DNA of 64,000 bases, taken from the NCBI RefSeq assembly GCF_003226345.1, contig NZ_PDOF01000005.1, positions 1-64,000 on the forward strand, given 5' to 3'. This DNA is from Alteribacter lacisalsi. Its GTDB lineage: Bacteria; Bacillota; Bacilli; Bacillales; Salisediminibacteriaceae. The notes beneath the pieces are model-generated. The model made no database searches, was not told the origin of the DNA, and saw only the letters and a list, made by a program, of their open reading frames with translations. Below are positions 47,134-58,863 of the stretch, piece by piece (the stretch's first letter is position 1; every line of letters begins with the position of its first letter). The translations under genes were made by a program, and so were the position numbers.

Positions 47134-47310
47134 GGCTCTGTTAAAGTTTAATGTTGATTTAATCAAGTTGATTGGAACGAACAAGCGACACTCCTGCGGG
47201 TACAGCACCGACGGAAGACCCCGCATGGCGATTTTCCCGAGGAGGCTGAAGTGGTGCCCGCGGAAAGGGAGCGCAGTGAGAGAAAATCAACAACTGACTT
47301 TAACAGAGCC
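47134..47310. repeat. MITE-like repeat, class A (177 bp)
   Basis: The ends GGCTCTGTTAAAGTTTAATG and GACTTTAACAGAGCC are inverted repeats. The interior has CGACACTCCTGCGGG, TTCCCGAGGAGGCTGAAG and GTGCCCGCGGAAAGGGAGCG, the same as the 8416 element. It lies between the thiolase promoter and the purR terminator. Confidence 0.8.
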
Positions 47311-47315
47311 AATTG

Positions 47316-47348
47316 AAAAAACTCCGTCCCATATAAGGTCCGGAGTTT
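47316..47348 (-). terminator. terminator of purR
   Basis: AAACTCCGGACC and GGGACGGAGTTT pair around TTATAT on the minus strand, followed by TTTC, just after the purR stop. Confidence 0.85.
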
Positions 47349-47353
47349 CATAT

Positions 47354-48169
47354 TTAATCGTGTATATTTCCCACTTCCACTTTGATTCTGCTTCCTCGCT
47401 CATCGACCTGGGAGAGACGCGTGAGTGATACATAATCCTGCACGAGAGGTTCTTCGGCATGTGTTGCCTCGGTAAGAACACCGATGCCTGCAACCGTGGA
47501 CTGAAACTCGTGAACGAGATCCATCATCCCCCGGACAGTGCCGCCCGCTTTCATAAAGTCGTCGATAATAAGCACATTTGAATGGGGCTTCAGACTGCGT
47601 CTGGCAAGGGACATCGTCTGGATCCTTTTTTTCGAACCGGATACATAATTTATGCTGACAATCGAACCTTCTGTAATTCTGTGCTCATGGCGCACGATGC
47701 TGACAGGAACATTCAGATGCCCGGCAACCGCATAAGCCAGAGGGATTCCTTTCGTGGCCATCGTCATGACGGCATCGACCTGGGCGTTCCGGTAATGGGA
47801 CGCAAAGATTCTGCCAATCGCCTGAACGAGAGACGGAGCTCCGATAATGTCCATCATATACAGGTAGCCTCCGGGAAGCAGCCGCCCCGGATCTTCCAGT
47901 TTTTCGCACAGGTCTCTAAGAATCTGCCCGCTGTAATCGCGGCTCGCAGAAGGAATATACACGACCCCTCCAGAGGCACCCGCTGCCGTCTCAAGGCTTC
48001 CGATGCCTCTCGACTCAAAGATTTCCTTAATGATGGACAGATCTTCACTGATGGATGATTTAGCTGATTCGTAACGTTCTGAAAAATAAGTTAAGGGTAC
48101 CTGCTGGTGCGGATGCTCCATCAGATAATGTGTCATATCGACCAGCCGGCCGCTTCTGCGAAATTTCAT
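47354..48169 (-). CDS. purR: purine operon repressor PurR
   Basis: It represses purine synthesis genes and is released by PRPP. The 271-residue Bacillus-type PurR has an N-terminal winged helix (MKFRRSGRLVDMTHYLMEHP) and a phosphoribosyltransferase-like C-terminal domain with the PRPP motif NVLIIDDFMKAGGTVRGMMD near residue 200. Two inverted PurBoxes lie in its promoter region, so it is likely self-regulated. The usual downstream neighbour yabJ is replaced by a repeat and the thiolase gene. Confidence 0.97.
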   Translation of the reverse strand: MKFRRSGRLVDMTHYLMEHPHQQVPLTYFSERYESAKSSISEDLSIIKEIFESRGIGSLETAAGASGGVVYIPSASRDYSGQILRDLCEKLEDPGRLLPGGYLYMMDIIGAPSLVQAIGRIFASHYRNAQVDAVMTMATKGIPLAYAVAGHLNVPVSIVRHEHRITEGSIVSINYVSGSKKRIQTMSLARRSLKPHSNVLIIDDFMKAGGTVRGMMDLVHEFQSTVAGIGVLTEATHAEEPLVQDYVSLTRLSQVDERGSRIKVEVGNIHD

Positions 48170-48185
48170 CGAGTACCTCCGTGTA

Positions 48186-48232
48186 AAAACCGAATATTTT
48201 AATGTAAATATATCATTTTCATACGGATTTTA
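48186..48232. promoter_or_regulatory. pair of inverted PurBoxes before purR
   Basis: AAAACCGAATATT on the plus strand (48186-48198) matches AWWWCCGAACWWT at 12 of 13 positions. AAAATCCGTATGA on the minus strand (48219-48232) is a weaker partner. Inverted boxes about 20 bases apart are the PurR operator arrangement in B. subtilis. Confidence 0.65.
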
Positions 48233-48246
48233 CAAACCGACTCTGT

Positions 48247-49113
48247 TCACAGATGATGTTTTGCTCCGAGAAGGCGTACGACAAATACCTGGCTGACAAA
48301 ACCCTTCAGTCCATTGTAAATCCGGTCGGCCCGTGACTGATTCTGAAGAAGAGCATAGACGGTCGGTCCGCTGCCGCTCATCAGAACACCTTCAGCTCCA
48401 AAACTTCTCACACGTTCCTTCAGACTTTTCACTTCCGGATAAAGTCCAAACGTAGCGTCTTCCATGGCATTTCCGAGCCCTTCACAGATGCCGCGGAAAT
48501 TCTTTTCTCTGATTGCCTTTACGACAGCAGCAGTATCCGGATGTTTCAGATGATCCAGATCAAGCTTGCCGTAAATGTCCTTCGTTGAGGCTCCCATCGG
48601 CGGTTTGACGAGAACGACCCAGCACGGAGGAGGCGATGGGATGTGCTCAAGCTTTTCCCCCCGTCCTCTGGCTATAGCCGTTCCGCCGTAAACACAGAAC
48701 GGCACATCCGAACCAATTTCTGCTCCCAGCTCCGCCAGTTTATCGATCGTCGTTCCCAGCCTCCATAATCGGTTCAGCCCTCTGAGGGTGGCTGCAGCAT
48801 CAGTGCTGCCGCCTGCAAGCCCGGCAGAAACAGGGATATTTTTTTCAATAAAAATATGTACACCTGCTTTTACACCAAACTCGGTTTTAAGCAGTTTGGC
48901 TGCCTGGTATGCAAGGTTCTGCTCATTTCCCGGCACAAACCCCTTATCCACGTCAACGCTGATCCTGCCGTCATCCCTGAGAGTCAGGTGAATCCGGTCG
49001 GCAAGATCGACCGTTGTCATAATCATTTCCACCTCATGATAGCCGTCATCCCGTTTACCAAGCACATCAAGAGTCAGATTAATTTTTGCGGGCGCTTTTT
49101 CAATAAGATGCAT
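48247..49113 (-). CDS. ispE: 4-diphosphocytidyl-2-C-methyl-D-erythritol kinase
   Basis: This GHMP kinase phosphorylates CDP-ME in the non-mevalonate isoprenoid pathway. The protein of about 288 residues has [20 protein letters not shown] at the start, the ATP loop [20 protein letters not shown] near residue 95 and [13 protein letters not shown] near 250. ATG 49113 follows AGGTGG by six bases; a GTG nine bases upstream overlaps the site. It precedes purR as in B. subtilis. Confidence 0.96.
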   Translation of the reverse strand: MHLIEKAPAKINLTLDVLGKRDDGYHEVEMIMTTVDLADRIHLTLRDDGRISVDVDKGFVPGNEQNLAYQAAKLLKTEFGVKAGVHIFIEKNIPVSAGLAGGSTDAAATLRGLNRLWRLGTTIDKLAELGAEIGSDVPFCVYGGTAIARGRGEKLEHIPSPPPCWVVLVKPPMGASTKDIYGKLDLDHLKHPDTAAVVKAIREKNFRGICEGLGNAMEDATFGLYPEVKSLKERVRSFGAEGVLMSGSGPTVYALLQNQSRADRIYNGLKGFVSQVFVVRLLGAKHHL

Positions 49114-49284
49114 CTTTTCCACCTACTTTAGTTCCGTTCTTTCCTGCTTCCGCTATTTTACCACTCCTTGCAGGAACCGACCAGTTCCGACATGAAGCAA
49201 ATATCACACGTTAGCCGTTCAGAGACAGAATGTCCTATCAGTATGACCGTAATCAGACCGGGACTTAACATTAAAGTACTAAAT

Positions 49285-49310
49285 AGGACCGGGAAATGCT
49301 TCCCGGTCCT
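49285..49310 (-). terminator. terminator of the sspF-type gene
   Basis: AGGACCGGGAA-GCAT-TTCCCGGTCCT is a perfect 11-bp stem on the minus strand, 18 bases after the stop, with a weak T-run. Confidence 0.75.
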
Positions 49311-49328
49311 GCCGCCAAACGTATCTGA

Positions 49329-49517
49329 TTAGTGTCGGTTTCGGTTCTCTTCTGCCATGCGCTGCTCGGCCATTTCCACGGCCCGTTTTACCATATTGCC
49401 GGCATCTTTTGATCTGATGCCTCCCCAGCCCTGCTTTTGAACGGTATCATAGAACCCCAGTTCTTTTGCCAGCTCGTTCTTAAAGCCTTCTGACATGGTA
49501 CCTCGTCTTCTTCCCAT
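49329..49517 (-). CDS. sspF: small acid-soluble spore protein, SspF type (alpha/beta family)
   Basis: It coats and protects spore DNA. The 62-residue protein starts [20 protein letters not shown] and carries the family core [20 protein letters not shown] followed by [12 protein letters not shown]. The GPR protease site typical of major SASPs is less conserved in this type. The start ATG follows GGGAG. It lies between veg and ispE as in B. subtilis. Confidence 0.95.
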   Translation of the reverse strand: MGRRRGTMSEGFKNELAKELGFYDTVQKQGWGGIRSKDAGNMVKRAVEMAEQRMAEENRNRH

Positions 49518-49589
49518 CACGTCCACTCCCTTTCATCCGGCGGCGTTTTTATCATTCCCGGCCGCAAGAGCAGGCATGAAGGGAAGCGG

Positions 49590-49710
49590 AATACAATTTG
49601 TGGAACGAGGCCGGGAGTACAGACGAAAACAGACGTCGCTTCAGACTCCTCGGAAGAAGTAATCCTCCTGGCTCCGCTGCAAGCCGTACGTTCGCATGCA
49701 GCTTAAGTAG
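49590..49710. repeat. degenerate fragment of the dispersed repeat family
   Basis: GTCGCTTCAGACTCCTCGGA and CTCCTGGCTCCGCTGCAAGC recall the shared core, but the ends cannot be defined. It fills the gap between veg and sspF. Confidence 0.35.
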
Positions 49711-49723
49711 ACAAAATAAAAAA

Positions 49724-49781
49724 CGATTATCCAAAAAAGGATCCAAGATCGTTCCCTTGGACGTTTTTTTGAATAATCGCC
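49724..49781 (-). terminator. long inverted repeat, terminator of veg
   Basis: CGATTATCCAAAAAAGGATC at the left pairs with GTTTTTTTGAATAATCG at the right around TCCAAG/CTTGGA. Both strands have a T-run, so it could stop transcription both ways. It lies 32 bases after the veg stop. Confidence 0.75.
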
Positions 49782-49812
49782 GGTGACGCACCTGAAGCAG
49801 GTGATGTACACT

Positions 49813-50073
49813 CTATACAGATTCAGTAGCAGTTTCTTCTTCAGGCAGTGATAGCTGAACAGTATCTGTCAATACATCAGTGTAGCTGTAGGATACTCGT
49901 TCAAAAGCGTTGGCATCCTGATCGAGCTTGATAATAAACACGGAAGGATAGGTTCCTTCAAGAAGGCCGGATCGTTCGATCGTTTTCCTTCTTCCACCAT
50001 TTGCCTTAATCGTGACTCGTTTGCCGACATTTTCGTCAAGCGTACGCTTGATTTCAATCAACGTTTTTCCCAT
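49813..50073 (-). CDS. veg: Veg protein (biofilm/germination-linked)
   Basis: Veg is a small, highly expressed protein that in B. subtilis promotes biofilm gene expression through SinR and affects germination. The 86-residue protein starts [20 protein letters not shown] and has [20 protein letters not shown] and PSVFIIKLD, with an acidic threonine-rich tail. The start ATG follows GAGGTGG by seven bases; a longer frame to 50169 is not supported. Two strong promoters lie upstream. Confidence 0.95.
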   Translation of the reverse strand: MGKTLIEIKRTLDENVGKRVTIKANGGRRKTIERSGLLEGTYPSVFIIKLDQDANAFERVSYSYTDVLTDTVQLSLPEEETATESV

Positions 50074-50094
50074 ACACTCCACCTCACTGTATAT

Positions 50095-50123
50095 ACAATA
50101 ACACCATTCGACACAATTGTCAA
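50095..50123 (-). promoter_or_regulatory. veg promoter, proximal (sigma-A)
   Basis: TTGACA, a 17-base spacer and TATTGT on the minus strand, 22 bases before the start codon. The short distance leaves a very short leader. Confidence 0.65.
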
Positions 50124-50140
50124 ATTTAATAAAACTTAAA

Positions 50141-50169
50141 ATTATAACAACCCGGATGATGTATGTCAA
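50141..50169 (-). promoter_or_regulatory. veg promoter, distal (sigma-A consensus)
   Basis: TTGACA, a 17-base spacer and TATAAT on the minus strand, a perfect consensus match. veg in B. subtilis is known for its very strong promoter. Confidence 0.85.
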
Positions 50170-50321
50170 TTGCCGTTTTTCAGGACATAAAACGCCATAA
50201 AAAACGCCTGAGGATAGTTTGTGCAGTTCTCACATTTTTATGTAAATATGCATCCAAACCCTGAATTTCTTAAGATAACAGCCGAAAAGAGCTCCAGGAC
50301 AGCACCTGCAGCTCACTCGTA

Positions 50322-51194
50322 TTATTCTTCGTATTCTTCCTGTTCAACCGGGATCCCTCTTCTGAGCTTTCCGGTTGTTTCAATGCCGCCCATTCCCCGC
50401 TCTCCGGTCAGGGTATGCTTGAGCAGATCCCACAGTCCGACACGGTCCATGAAAGGTGTAAGGCTTACTTTTGCCACAACATACACAGGGTCAAGCGCGT
50501 GGATATTAATCCGTTCCGGAGAACTTGCAAAGTTGGCCCCTGCTCTTAATATAGCCTGAAAATAAGACTGACAGGCACCGGCAAAGATGACGAGATTGTC
50601 CATATAAGGCACTACTTTTCTCGCTTCTTTTACAGCGTCGATAAAGTATTTAGAATTGCGGTAGGCTTTCAGTTCATCTTTCCCACCTTTATTTTTCATG
50701 TATGCATCGTGCCCCGTAATCACGAGAATATCCGGCCTTACCATTTCAAGAAGAGAAGCGACCTGAAGTGGCATTTCCTTTTCCGGGATGGAGACCCCGT
50801 AAACAGGCACACCCAGCCGGTCATACACAGCCGTACATTTTTTCAGATATAGCGGGTCCCCATCGATATGAAGAATCCGGCCGGGCAGCTCAAAAAAAGC
50901 ATGCTTTTCCGTATAGCCTGAAGTAATTTCATATTCGGATTGCTCACGTATGAGCTTACGATCCTGACGAAACAACTGATAGCAGCTTTCTTCTTTTTCC
51001 TGAAAAACTTTCGTATGCTCCTTGCGCTGGGCTTCTTCCATAACGACAAGATCTGTGACAGGTGCATCTGCCACAAGGCGCATTTCTTCCCCGAATAATT
51101 CAGCCGTTGCCCCGTTTACCGCAATGACCCTGAACAGGACATCACAGTTGTAGGACGCTCTGCCAACGATCTGACCGACTTTAATCCCCTGCAT
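50322..51194 (-). CDS. yabG: sporulation-specific protease YabG
   Basis: This mother-cell protease trims spore coat proteins such as SafA and SpoIVA. The 290-residue product starts MQGIKVGQIVGRASYNCDVL and has the family segments ILHIDGDPLYLKKC, PDILVITGHDAYMKNKGGKD and FAGACQSYFQAILRAGANFA, the last holding the candidate catalytic cysteine. GAGGAGG precedes the ATG. It lies between ksgA and veg as in B. subtilis. Confidence 0.96.
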   Translation of the reverse strand: MQGIKVGQIVGRASYNCDVLFRVIAVNGATAELFGEEMRLVADAPVTDLVVMEEAQRKEHTKVFQEKEESCYQLFRQDRKLIREQSEYEITSGYTEKHAFFELPGRILHIDGDPLYLKKCTAVYDRLGVPVYGVSIPEKEMPLQVASLLEMVRPDILVITGHDAYMKNKGGKDELKAYRNSKYFIDAVKEARKVVPYMDNLVIFAGACQSYFQAILRAGANFASSPERINIHALDPVYVVAKVSLTPFMDRVGLWDLLKHTLTGERGMGGIETTGKLRRGIPVEQEEYEE

Positions 51195-51215
51195 GACAAA
51201 CGCCTCCTCACACGA

Positions 51216-51244
51216 TAACGTATGCGTAAGAAGGCGTAACAGTG
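51216..51244 (-). promoter_or_regulatory. candidate sigma-K promoter of yabG
   Basis: CATACGTTA fits CATANNNTA, with CAC 17 bases upstream fitting the short -35 of sigma-K. yabG is sigma-K dependent in B. subtilis. The motif is short, so chance is possible. Confidence 0.4.
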
Positions 51245-51269
51245 CCTGGCGGCTGTGATTTTCCAGCTT

Positions 51270-52735
<1,466 letters not shown>

Positions 52736-52856
52736 AATATCGCTCCATACACTGTTTTCTCGTATATACATAGTACCCTAATTGAGAGCCCCGCACAAAG
52801 AGAAGTTAGGACCGCACCGCCTGAAAGCGCCGGACAAACGACGGACAGCAAAACAA

Positions 52857-52893
52857 AGAGGCTGATCGGACAAAAGCGTACCGCTTTACCCGT
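52857..52893 (-). terminator. terminator of yabE
   Basis: GGCTGACGG and CCGATCAGCC pair around a 19-base loop with TCTTTGTTTT after it, on the minus strand, 12 bases past the yabE stop. The loop is long, so confidence is moderate. Confidence 0.6.
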
Positions 52894-52904
52894 CAGCCAT
52901 GTAA

Positions 52905-54308
52905 TCAATTTAGAATTCGGACTTCAACCGTTTGGCTTCCGAACGAACTTGCTCCGTCCGGCATAAAAATATCAATTTTTCTTCCCTGAATAGCGCCACC
53001 TGTGTCGCCGGCCAGAAATGTCCCATGCCCGCGGATTTCGACTTTTGAGCCGAGAGGAATGATGCTCGGGTCAACAGCCACCACTTTGGCATCCGGGTTT
53101 TGATGCAGATCAATACCGGTAGCCGTAATACCGGAGCAGCCGGTACAGTTGGCGTTATAGGCTGTCGCCTCAAAGGTCTGCCAGCTTCCGGCGGAAGATT
53201 CGGAACTTCCGGATGAACCGGAGCCGCCCGATGAACCTGAACCAGATGATCCGGACGACGAAGCTGACGATCCGGAACTGCTGCTTTCGGAACTGCTGGT
53301 GCCGCCTCCGGATGACGAACTTCCGGACGAGCCGCCGGATGAACTCGAAGCGTCTGACGATCCAGAGGATTCAGAAGATCCTGAGGATCCGGATGAAGGA
53401 GAGGATCCGGACGATGCACTGCGAGAGGCAATTGTAACCGGCTCTTTAGTACCTACGGCCACAATTCGGTCCTCACTTTCTTCAACCAATTCTTCTTTTA
53501 TCAGTTCACGGGAGACTTCCTCTCCGTCCTCCATGATAATTTCAAAGTGTTTTTCCAATGTGCCGTCGCTGCCGCCCTGCACAATTTCCTCTTTTCCTTC
53601 TTCAAGGGAGGAATCATTGCGCTTTACTGTGGCAAAATCAACGGTCTCTTCTACAACATCGGTGACTTTTTCTACACGGACAACGGTTATTTCCTGAGAT
53701 TCGCTTATGTATTCATGAGTCTCCGGTTCTACACGGTCCAGCTTACCAAGTGTAATATCTTCCTGATTTAAAAAGTCAGCGACAGTCGTCGAAGTCGTCC
53801 AGGCGGTTTCTTCTTCACCATCCCGGTAGACAGTCAGTCCGAATGCCTTATTATGCACAACCAGCATTTCCGCTGATAATTCCCTGTTCGGCGAGGGGTG
53901 GACCAGGTCGTGTTCACTTATATCAAAACCCAGTTCATCGAATAGTTCTTCAACAGTTGCTGATGTCGTCCATACGATTTCAAATTCTCCGTCCTGAAGG
54001 ATCTGTATTTCAATTGCTTCGGTAACAACAATATCGAGTTCCTCTTTTAACTCTGTCTCTGGTGCAGGTTCAATGTGATCATGTATGCCCAATTCGATGC
54101 CTTGTTCTTCCAGGACCTCTTCTACTGTAACGGCGTGCGTTGAAGCTAAAACTTCATCATCGGCTGCAAAAATCGTTACACTCGTTTTCGTAATTTCATA
54201 GAATGCAAAAACAGCTGCCACTGCCACAATAGCAAGGCCGACGCCGGATATGGCCAGTCTCTTTCCGTGCATTAAGCCGGCAAGAAACCGCTTCATCCTG
54301 TCTGCCAT
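52905..54308 (-). CDS. yabE: cell-wall-binding protein YabE with DUF348, G5 and 3D domains
   Basis: It resembles B. subtilis YabE, a Sps/Rpf-like muralytic autolysin. The protein of about 467 residues has one N-terminal membrane anchor (about 18-40) and three DUF348 repeats (about 45-215, each with a TVEEVL/TVEELF/TVADFL helix). A G5 domain (about 220-295), a linker of about 80 residues made almost only of Ser, Gly, Glu and Asp, and a C-terminal 3D domain follow. The 3D domain has GITATGIDLHQNPDAKVVAV and GDTGGAIQGRKIDIFM, with the aspartates expected for catalysis. ATG 54308 follows GGAGG. Confidence 0.93.
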   Translation of the reverse strand: MADRMKRFLAGLMHGKRLAISGVGLAIVAVAAVFAFYEITKTSVTIFAADDEVLASTHAVTVEEVLEEQGIELGIHDHIEPAPETELKEELDIVVTEAIEIQILQDGEFEIVWTTSATVEELFDELGFDISEHDLVHPSPNRELSAEMLVVHNKAFGLTVYRDGEEETAWTTSTTVADFLNQEDITLGKLDRVEPETHEYISESQEITVVRVEKVTDVVEETVDFATVKRNDSSLEEGKEEIVQGGSDGTLEKHFEIIMEDGEEVSRELIKEELVEESEDRIVAVGTKEPVTIASRSASSGSSPSSGSSGSSESSGSSDASSSSGGSSGSSSSGGGTSSSESSSSGSSASSSGSSGSGSSGGSGSSGSSESSAGSWQTFEATAYNANCTGCSGITATGIDLHQNPDAKVVAVDPSIIPLGSKVEIRGHGTFLAGDTGGAIQGRKIDIFMPDGASSFGSQTVEVRILN

Positions 54309-54473
54309 AGTATGAACGCCTCCTTCGATTTTCACATTTTACCCCGATCCACCTTTCCTGTCAATTCGCTCGTAAGCATCATTTCCTAGTATTATTGTCC
54401 AGCATTTGTGGTTCTGTAAAGCATTTTCATTCGACAACTCCCTGCGTCCAGGTAAAAAGGTATGTAAAAGAAT

Positions 54474-54503
54474 AGGACTTTGCCCCAATTTCAGACAAAG
54501 TCC
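54474..54503 (-). terminator. terminator of tatD
   Basis: GGACTTTG and CAAAGTCC pair around a 14-base loop on the minus strand, then TATTCTTTT, 24 bases after the tatD stop. Confidence 0.75.
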
Positions 54504-54527
54504 CTTCAGCTTCGACAACGAATTGTG

Positions 54528-55295
54528 TCAGTCTATGGCAAACAGACGGAGTGCATTTTTTCTTGTCTGTTCGGTAATTTTTTCATATGGCATCTCTTTC
54601 AGTTCGGCAATTTTCTCTGCCACAAGTTTTACATAAGCCGGCTCGTTCCGTTTCCCCCGGTATGGATGCGGAGCAAGAAACGGACAATCCGTTTCAACCA
54701 GTAGTCTGTCGAGAGGCACCTCTGTTGCCACTTCTTTAGGAAGCCGGGCATTTTTAAAAGTAACTGGCCCGCCGAATGATATATAAAAATTCATTTCCAG
54801 GCATTCCCTGGCCATATTAAGGTCCCCGGCAAAGCAGTGCATAATGCCGCCCACATCACCGGCGTTTTCTTCATTGAGCACTTGGACAATATCGGCATCC
54901 GCATCACGGTTGTGAATGATAATCGGCATTTTGAGCTTTCTGGCAAGACGGATCTGCTTACGGAATACTTCCTTCTGCACGTCTTTCGGTGACTTATCCC
55001 AATGATAATCGAGACCGGTTTCCCCGATGGCAACGACTTTCGGATGAGCAGCCAGTTCTTCAATCCAGTCGAGGCGCTCGTCTGTCATGTCAATGGCATC
55101 TACCGGGTGCCAGCCGACCGCAGCATACAGGAAATCATATTTCTCCACAAGTGCCATCGCCTTTCGGATCGTCTTGGTATCAAAACCGACAACGACCATC
55201 TCTGTGACCCCTGCTTCTTTAGCCCGGGCGATCACGTCTTCGCAGTCGTCTTCAAACTGATCGGCATTCAAATGCACATGGGTATCAAAAAGCAT
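54528..55295 (-). CDS. tatD: TatD-family metal-dependent DNase
   Basis: TatD enzymes are metal-dependent 3'-5' exonucleases of the amidohydrolase fold. The protein of about 255 residues has metal ligands in DTHVHLNADQF, VAIGETGLDYHW, PIIIHNRDADADI, GIMHCFAGDL and LLVETDCPFLAPHPYRGKRN. ATG 55295 is nine bases after GGAG; an ATG six bases upstream is only three bases from it. It lies between metS and yabE as in B. subtilis (yabD). Confidence 0.95.
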   Translation of the reverse strand: MLFDTHVHLNADQFEDDCEDVIARAKEAGVTEMVVVGFDTKTIRKAMALVEKYDFLYAAVGWHPVDAIDMTDERLDWIEELAAHPKVVAIGETGLDYHWDKSPKDVQKEVFRKQIRLARKLKMPIIIHNRDADADIVQVLNEENAGDVGGIMHCFAGDLNMARECLEMNFYISFGGPVTFKNARLPKEVATEVPLDRLLVETDCPFLAPHPYRGKRNEPAYVKLVAEKIAELKEMPYEKITEQTRKNALRLFAID

Positions 55296-55356
55296 AATCA
55301 TTCTCCTTTATTACTTTGCGTATCTGGTGGAGGCGTTCTTAAACATTGTTTTAAAT

Positions 55357-55541
55357 AAGTACACCTCTTAGTCAGTAACCATCTATTATGCGCAGCTGAC
55401 GCCAGCAGCGAGACTCCTGCGGCAGTGGGGGCCAGGTAAGACCCCGCAGAGCGCAGCTCGCGGAGGCTCGCCGGCACCCCCGCGGAAAGCGAGCGGATGG
55501 CGTTCAGCGGAGCTTCGCAAAACTGACGGAAGGGTATACTC
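55357..55541. repeat. MITE-like repeat, class D full form (about 185 bp)
   Basis: It begins AAGTACACCTCTTAGTCAG and ends CTGACGGAAGGGTATACT, with inverted ends. The interior has GCGAGACTCCTGCGGCAG and CCCGCGGAAAGCGAGCGGA. The 40311-40399 element is the same with the middle removed. Confidence 0.75.
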
Positions 55542-55547
55542 ATTTTG

Positions 55548-55700
55548 TTTTATATTACGCTGCAGGCGGATGCTTTCCGCGGGCATCGCTTCAGCCTCCT
55601 CGGCAAAAACGCCCTGCGGGGTCTTCAGCTGATGCAATTCCCGCTGGAGTCACCGCCTTACGCTCCATACTTTTTTTTATACTGTCGACAATCTACACGA
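55548..55700. repeat. class B repeat, short form
   Basis: TTACGCTGCAGGCGGATGCT, TTCCGCGGGCATCGCTTCAG and CCGCCTTACGCTCCATAC follow the same order as the 25777 copy. It directly follows the class D element. Confidence 0.65.
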
Positions 55701-55744
55701 ATCTCTTGGTATTAACTTTGTACCATGCAGATGGATATCGTCCC

Positions 55745-55850
55745 TTGATTACGGACGAAGCTTCAGGCCGGCAGTGAAACTCCTGCGGCAATGGAGGCTT
55801 GCCGGCATCGCCTCGGAAAGCGAACGGACGGCATGCAGCGAAGCTTCTGT
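55745..55850. repeat. dispersed repeat, class E fragment
   Basis: GAAGCTTCAGGCCGGCAG at the left and ACGGCATGCAGCGAAGCTTC at the right are inverted. The middle has GAAACTCCTGCGGCAATGGA and TCGGAAAGCGAACGG. It is the third element in a row between tatD and metS, which fill most of this 624-base gap. Confidence 0.55.
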
Positions 55851-55880
55851 TCTATCAACTTCAGGAGTTTTACCTGTGAA

Positions 55881-55909
55881 ATCGTCCTTCGTGCAACACG
55901 AAGGACGAT
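55881..55909 (-). terminator. terminator hairpin after metS
   Basis: ATCGTCCTTCG and CGAAGGACGAT form an 11-bp stem on the minus strand, 10 bases after the metS stop, followed by a short TTTCA. Confidence 0.7.
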
Positions 55910-55919
55910 GACCGGACGG

Positions 55920-57971
<2,052 letters not shown>

Positions 57972-57982
57972 TCAGTCCATAC

Positions 57983-58297
57983 AAAAAAGCCCCCGCCCCT
58001 GATAAGAGGGACGAGAGCTGTATACTCACGCGGTACCACCCACATTTCCCCGTCTTTCACAAGTACAGGGCTCGGTAAGTTAGAGTCCCGCCGCAGGACT
58101 TTAACTTCTGCCTGTTAACGCCGGCTTGCGTCACTCCCTTATGCTTTAAGCACTCGGAAGCAGATCTCCTCCCCGGACCATATTCGAAAGTTCGCACCGT
58201 GCCGGCTTTCACCTCTCCCGGCTCTCTGGTAACGGTCGGTATCTTTCTACTCATCCGTTCATCGGAAAAAATGTTCTTTTTTATCACCGTAATTCTA
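57983..58297 (-). promoter_or_regulatory. T-box riboswitch in the metS leader
   Basis: The minus-strand leader has the T-box sequence GGTGGTACCGCG (58029-58040). It also has a 13-bp terminator stem AGCUCUCGUCCCU/AGGGGCGGGGGCU with a T-run (57983-58019). AUG at 58179-58181, in GAATATGGTCC, is the likely specifier codon, matching the downstream Met enzyme. Binding of uncharged tRNA-Met would favour the antiterminator. Confidence 0.92.
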
Positions 58298-58303
58298 CTT
58301 CAA

Positions 58304-58332
58304 AATATACCGAACGGCCTCTTCACTGTCAA
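58304..58332 (-). promoter_or_regulatory. sigma-A promoter of metS
   Basis: TTGACA, a 17-base spacer and TATATT on the minus strand just upstream of the T-box leader. Confidence 0.8.
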
Positions 58333-58588
58333 GAATCTGCCTTCCCCGAAAAACCGTTCCTCTTTCAGAAGTATGATCCGATTGCTTTCTGATTAAACAG
58401 CCAGTAAAAATAAATTGTTGAAAAAATTTGAAAAGATAACTTGTATATGTTAAATGAAGGTGTCATTTTTCCCCAATAGGGGTAAAGATACACCACAGGT
58501 CCGGAAGGGAAGACAGTAACGGCAGTCCAATGCCCCCGGGTTTACGATCTGAACAGATTGAGAGGTGGTTTGCTTTCCTGCTAAAAGA

Positions 58589-58595
58589 TGTCGAA
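58589..58595 (+). promoter_or_regulatory. Spo0A box, distal to abrB
   Basis: TGTCGAA, a perfect 0A box, about 270 bases upstream of the abrB promoter. Whether it is used is unknown. Confidence 0.4.
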
Positions 58596-58690
58596 CTGTC
58601 CCCACTGCACATGAAAACCGGTCCGGAAAACTGTCATTTACCCGGAAAAATTCCAAATGCCGTAAATAACCGACAATAACAGGAAGGCTG

Positions 58691-58697
58691 TGTCGAA
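58691..58697 (+). promoter_or_regulatory. Spo0A box, middle
   Basis: TGTCGAA within GTGTCGAATTAG, about 170 bases upstream of the abrB promoter. The surrounding 58333-58860 is A/T-rich with no gene that I can support. Confidence 0.45.
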
Positions 58698-58863
58698 TTA
58701 GTATAGTGGAAAAATAGGAATATGAGTTTCATTTTTTCAAATATCGTGTTTTCTGTTCGATTGATAAAATGACACACGAATGTAATATTGCGGATAAACG
58801 CTGTTGTGTCAGGGTTTATAAGGAAAGAAAAGTTGTTAAACTTTGAAATTAAACGTTTTCTTA

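Noticed and set aside
58450-58656. 68-codon minus-strand frame upstream of metS
   Set aside because: No ribosome site, unusual composition and no family resemblance. It lies in the abrB-metS regulatory region.
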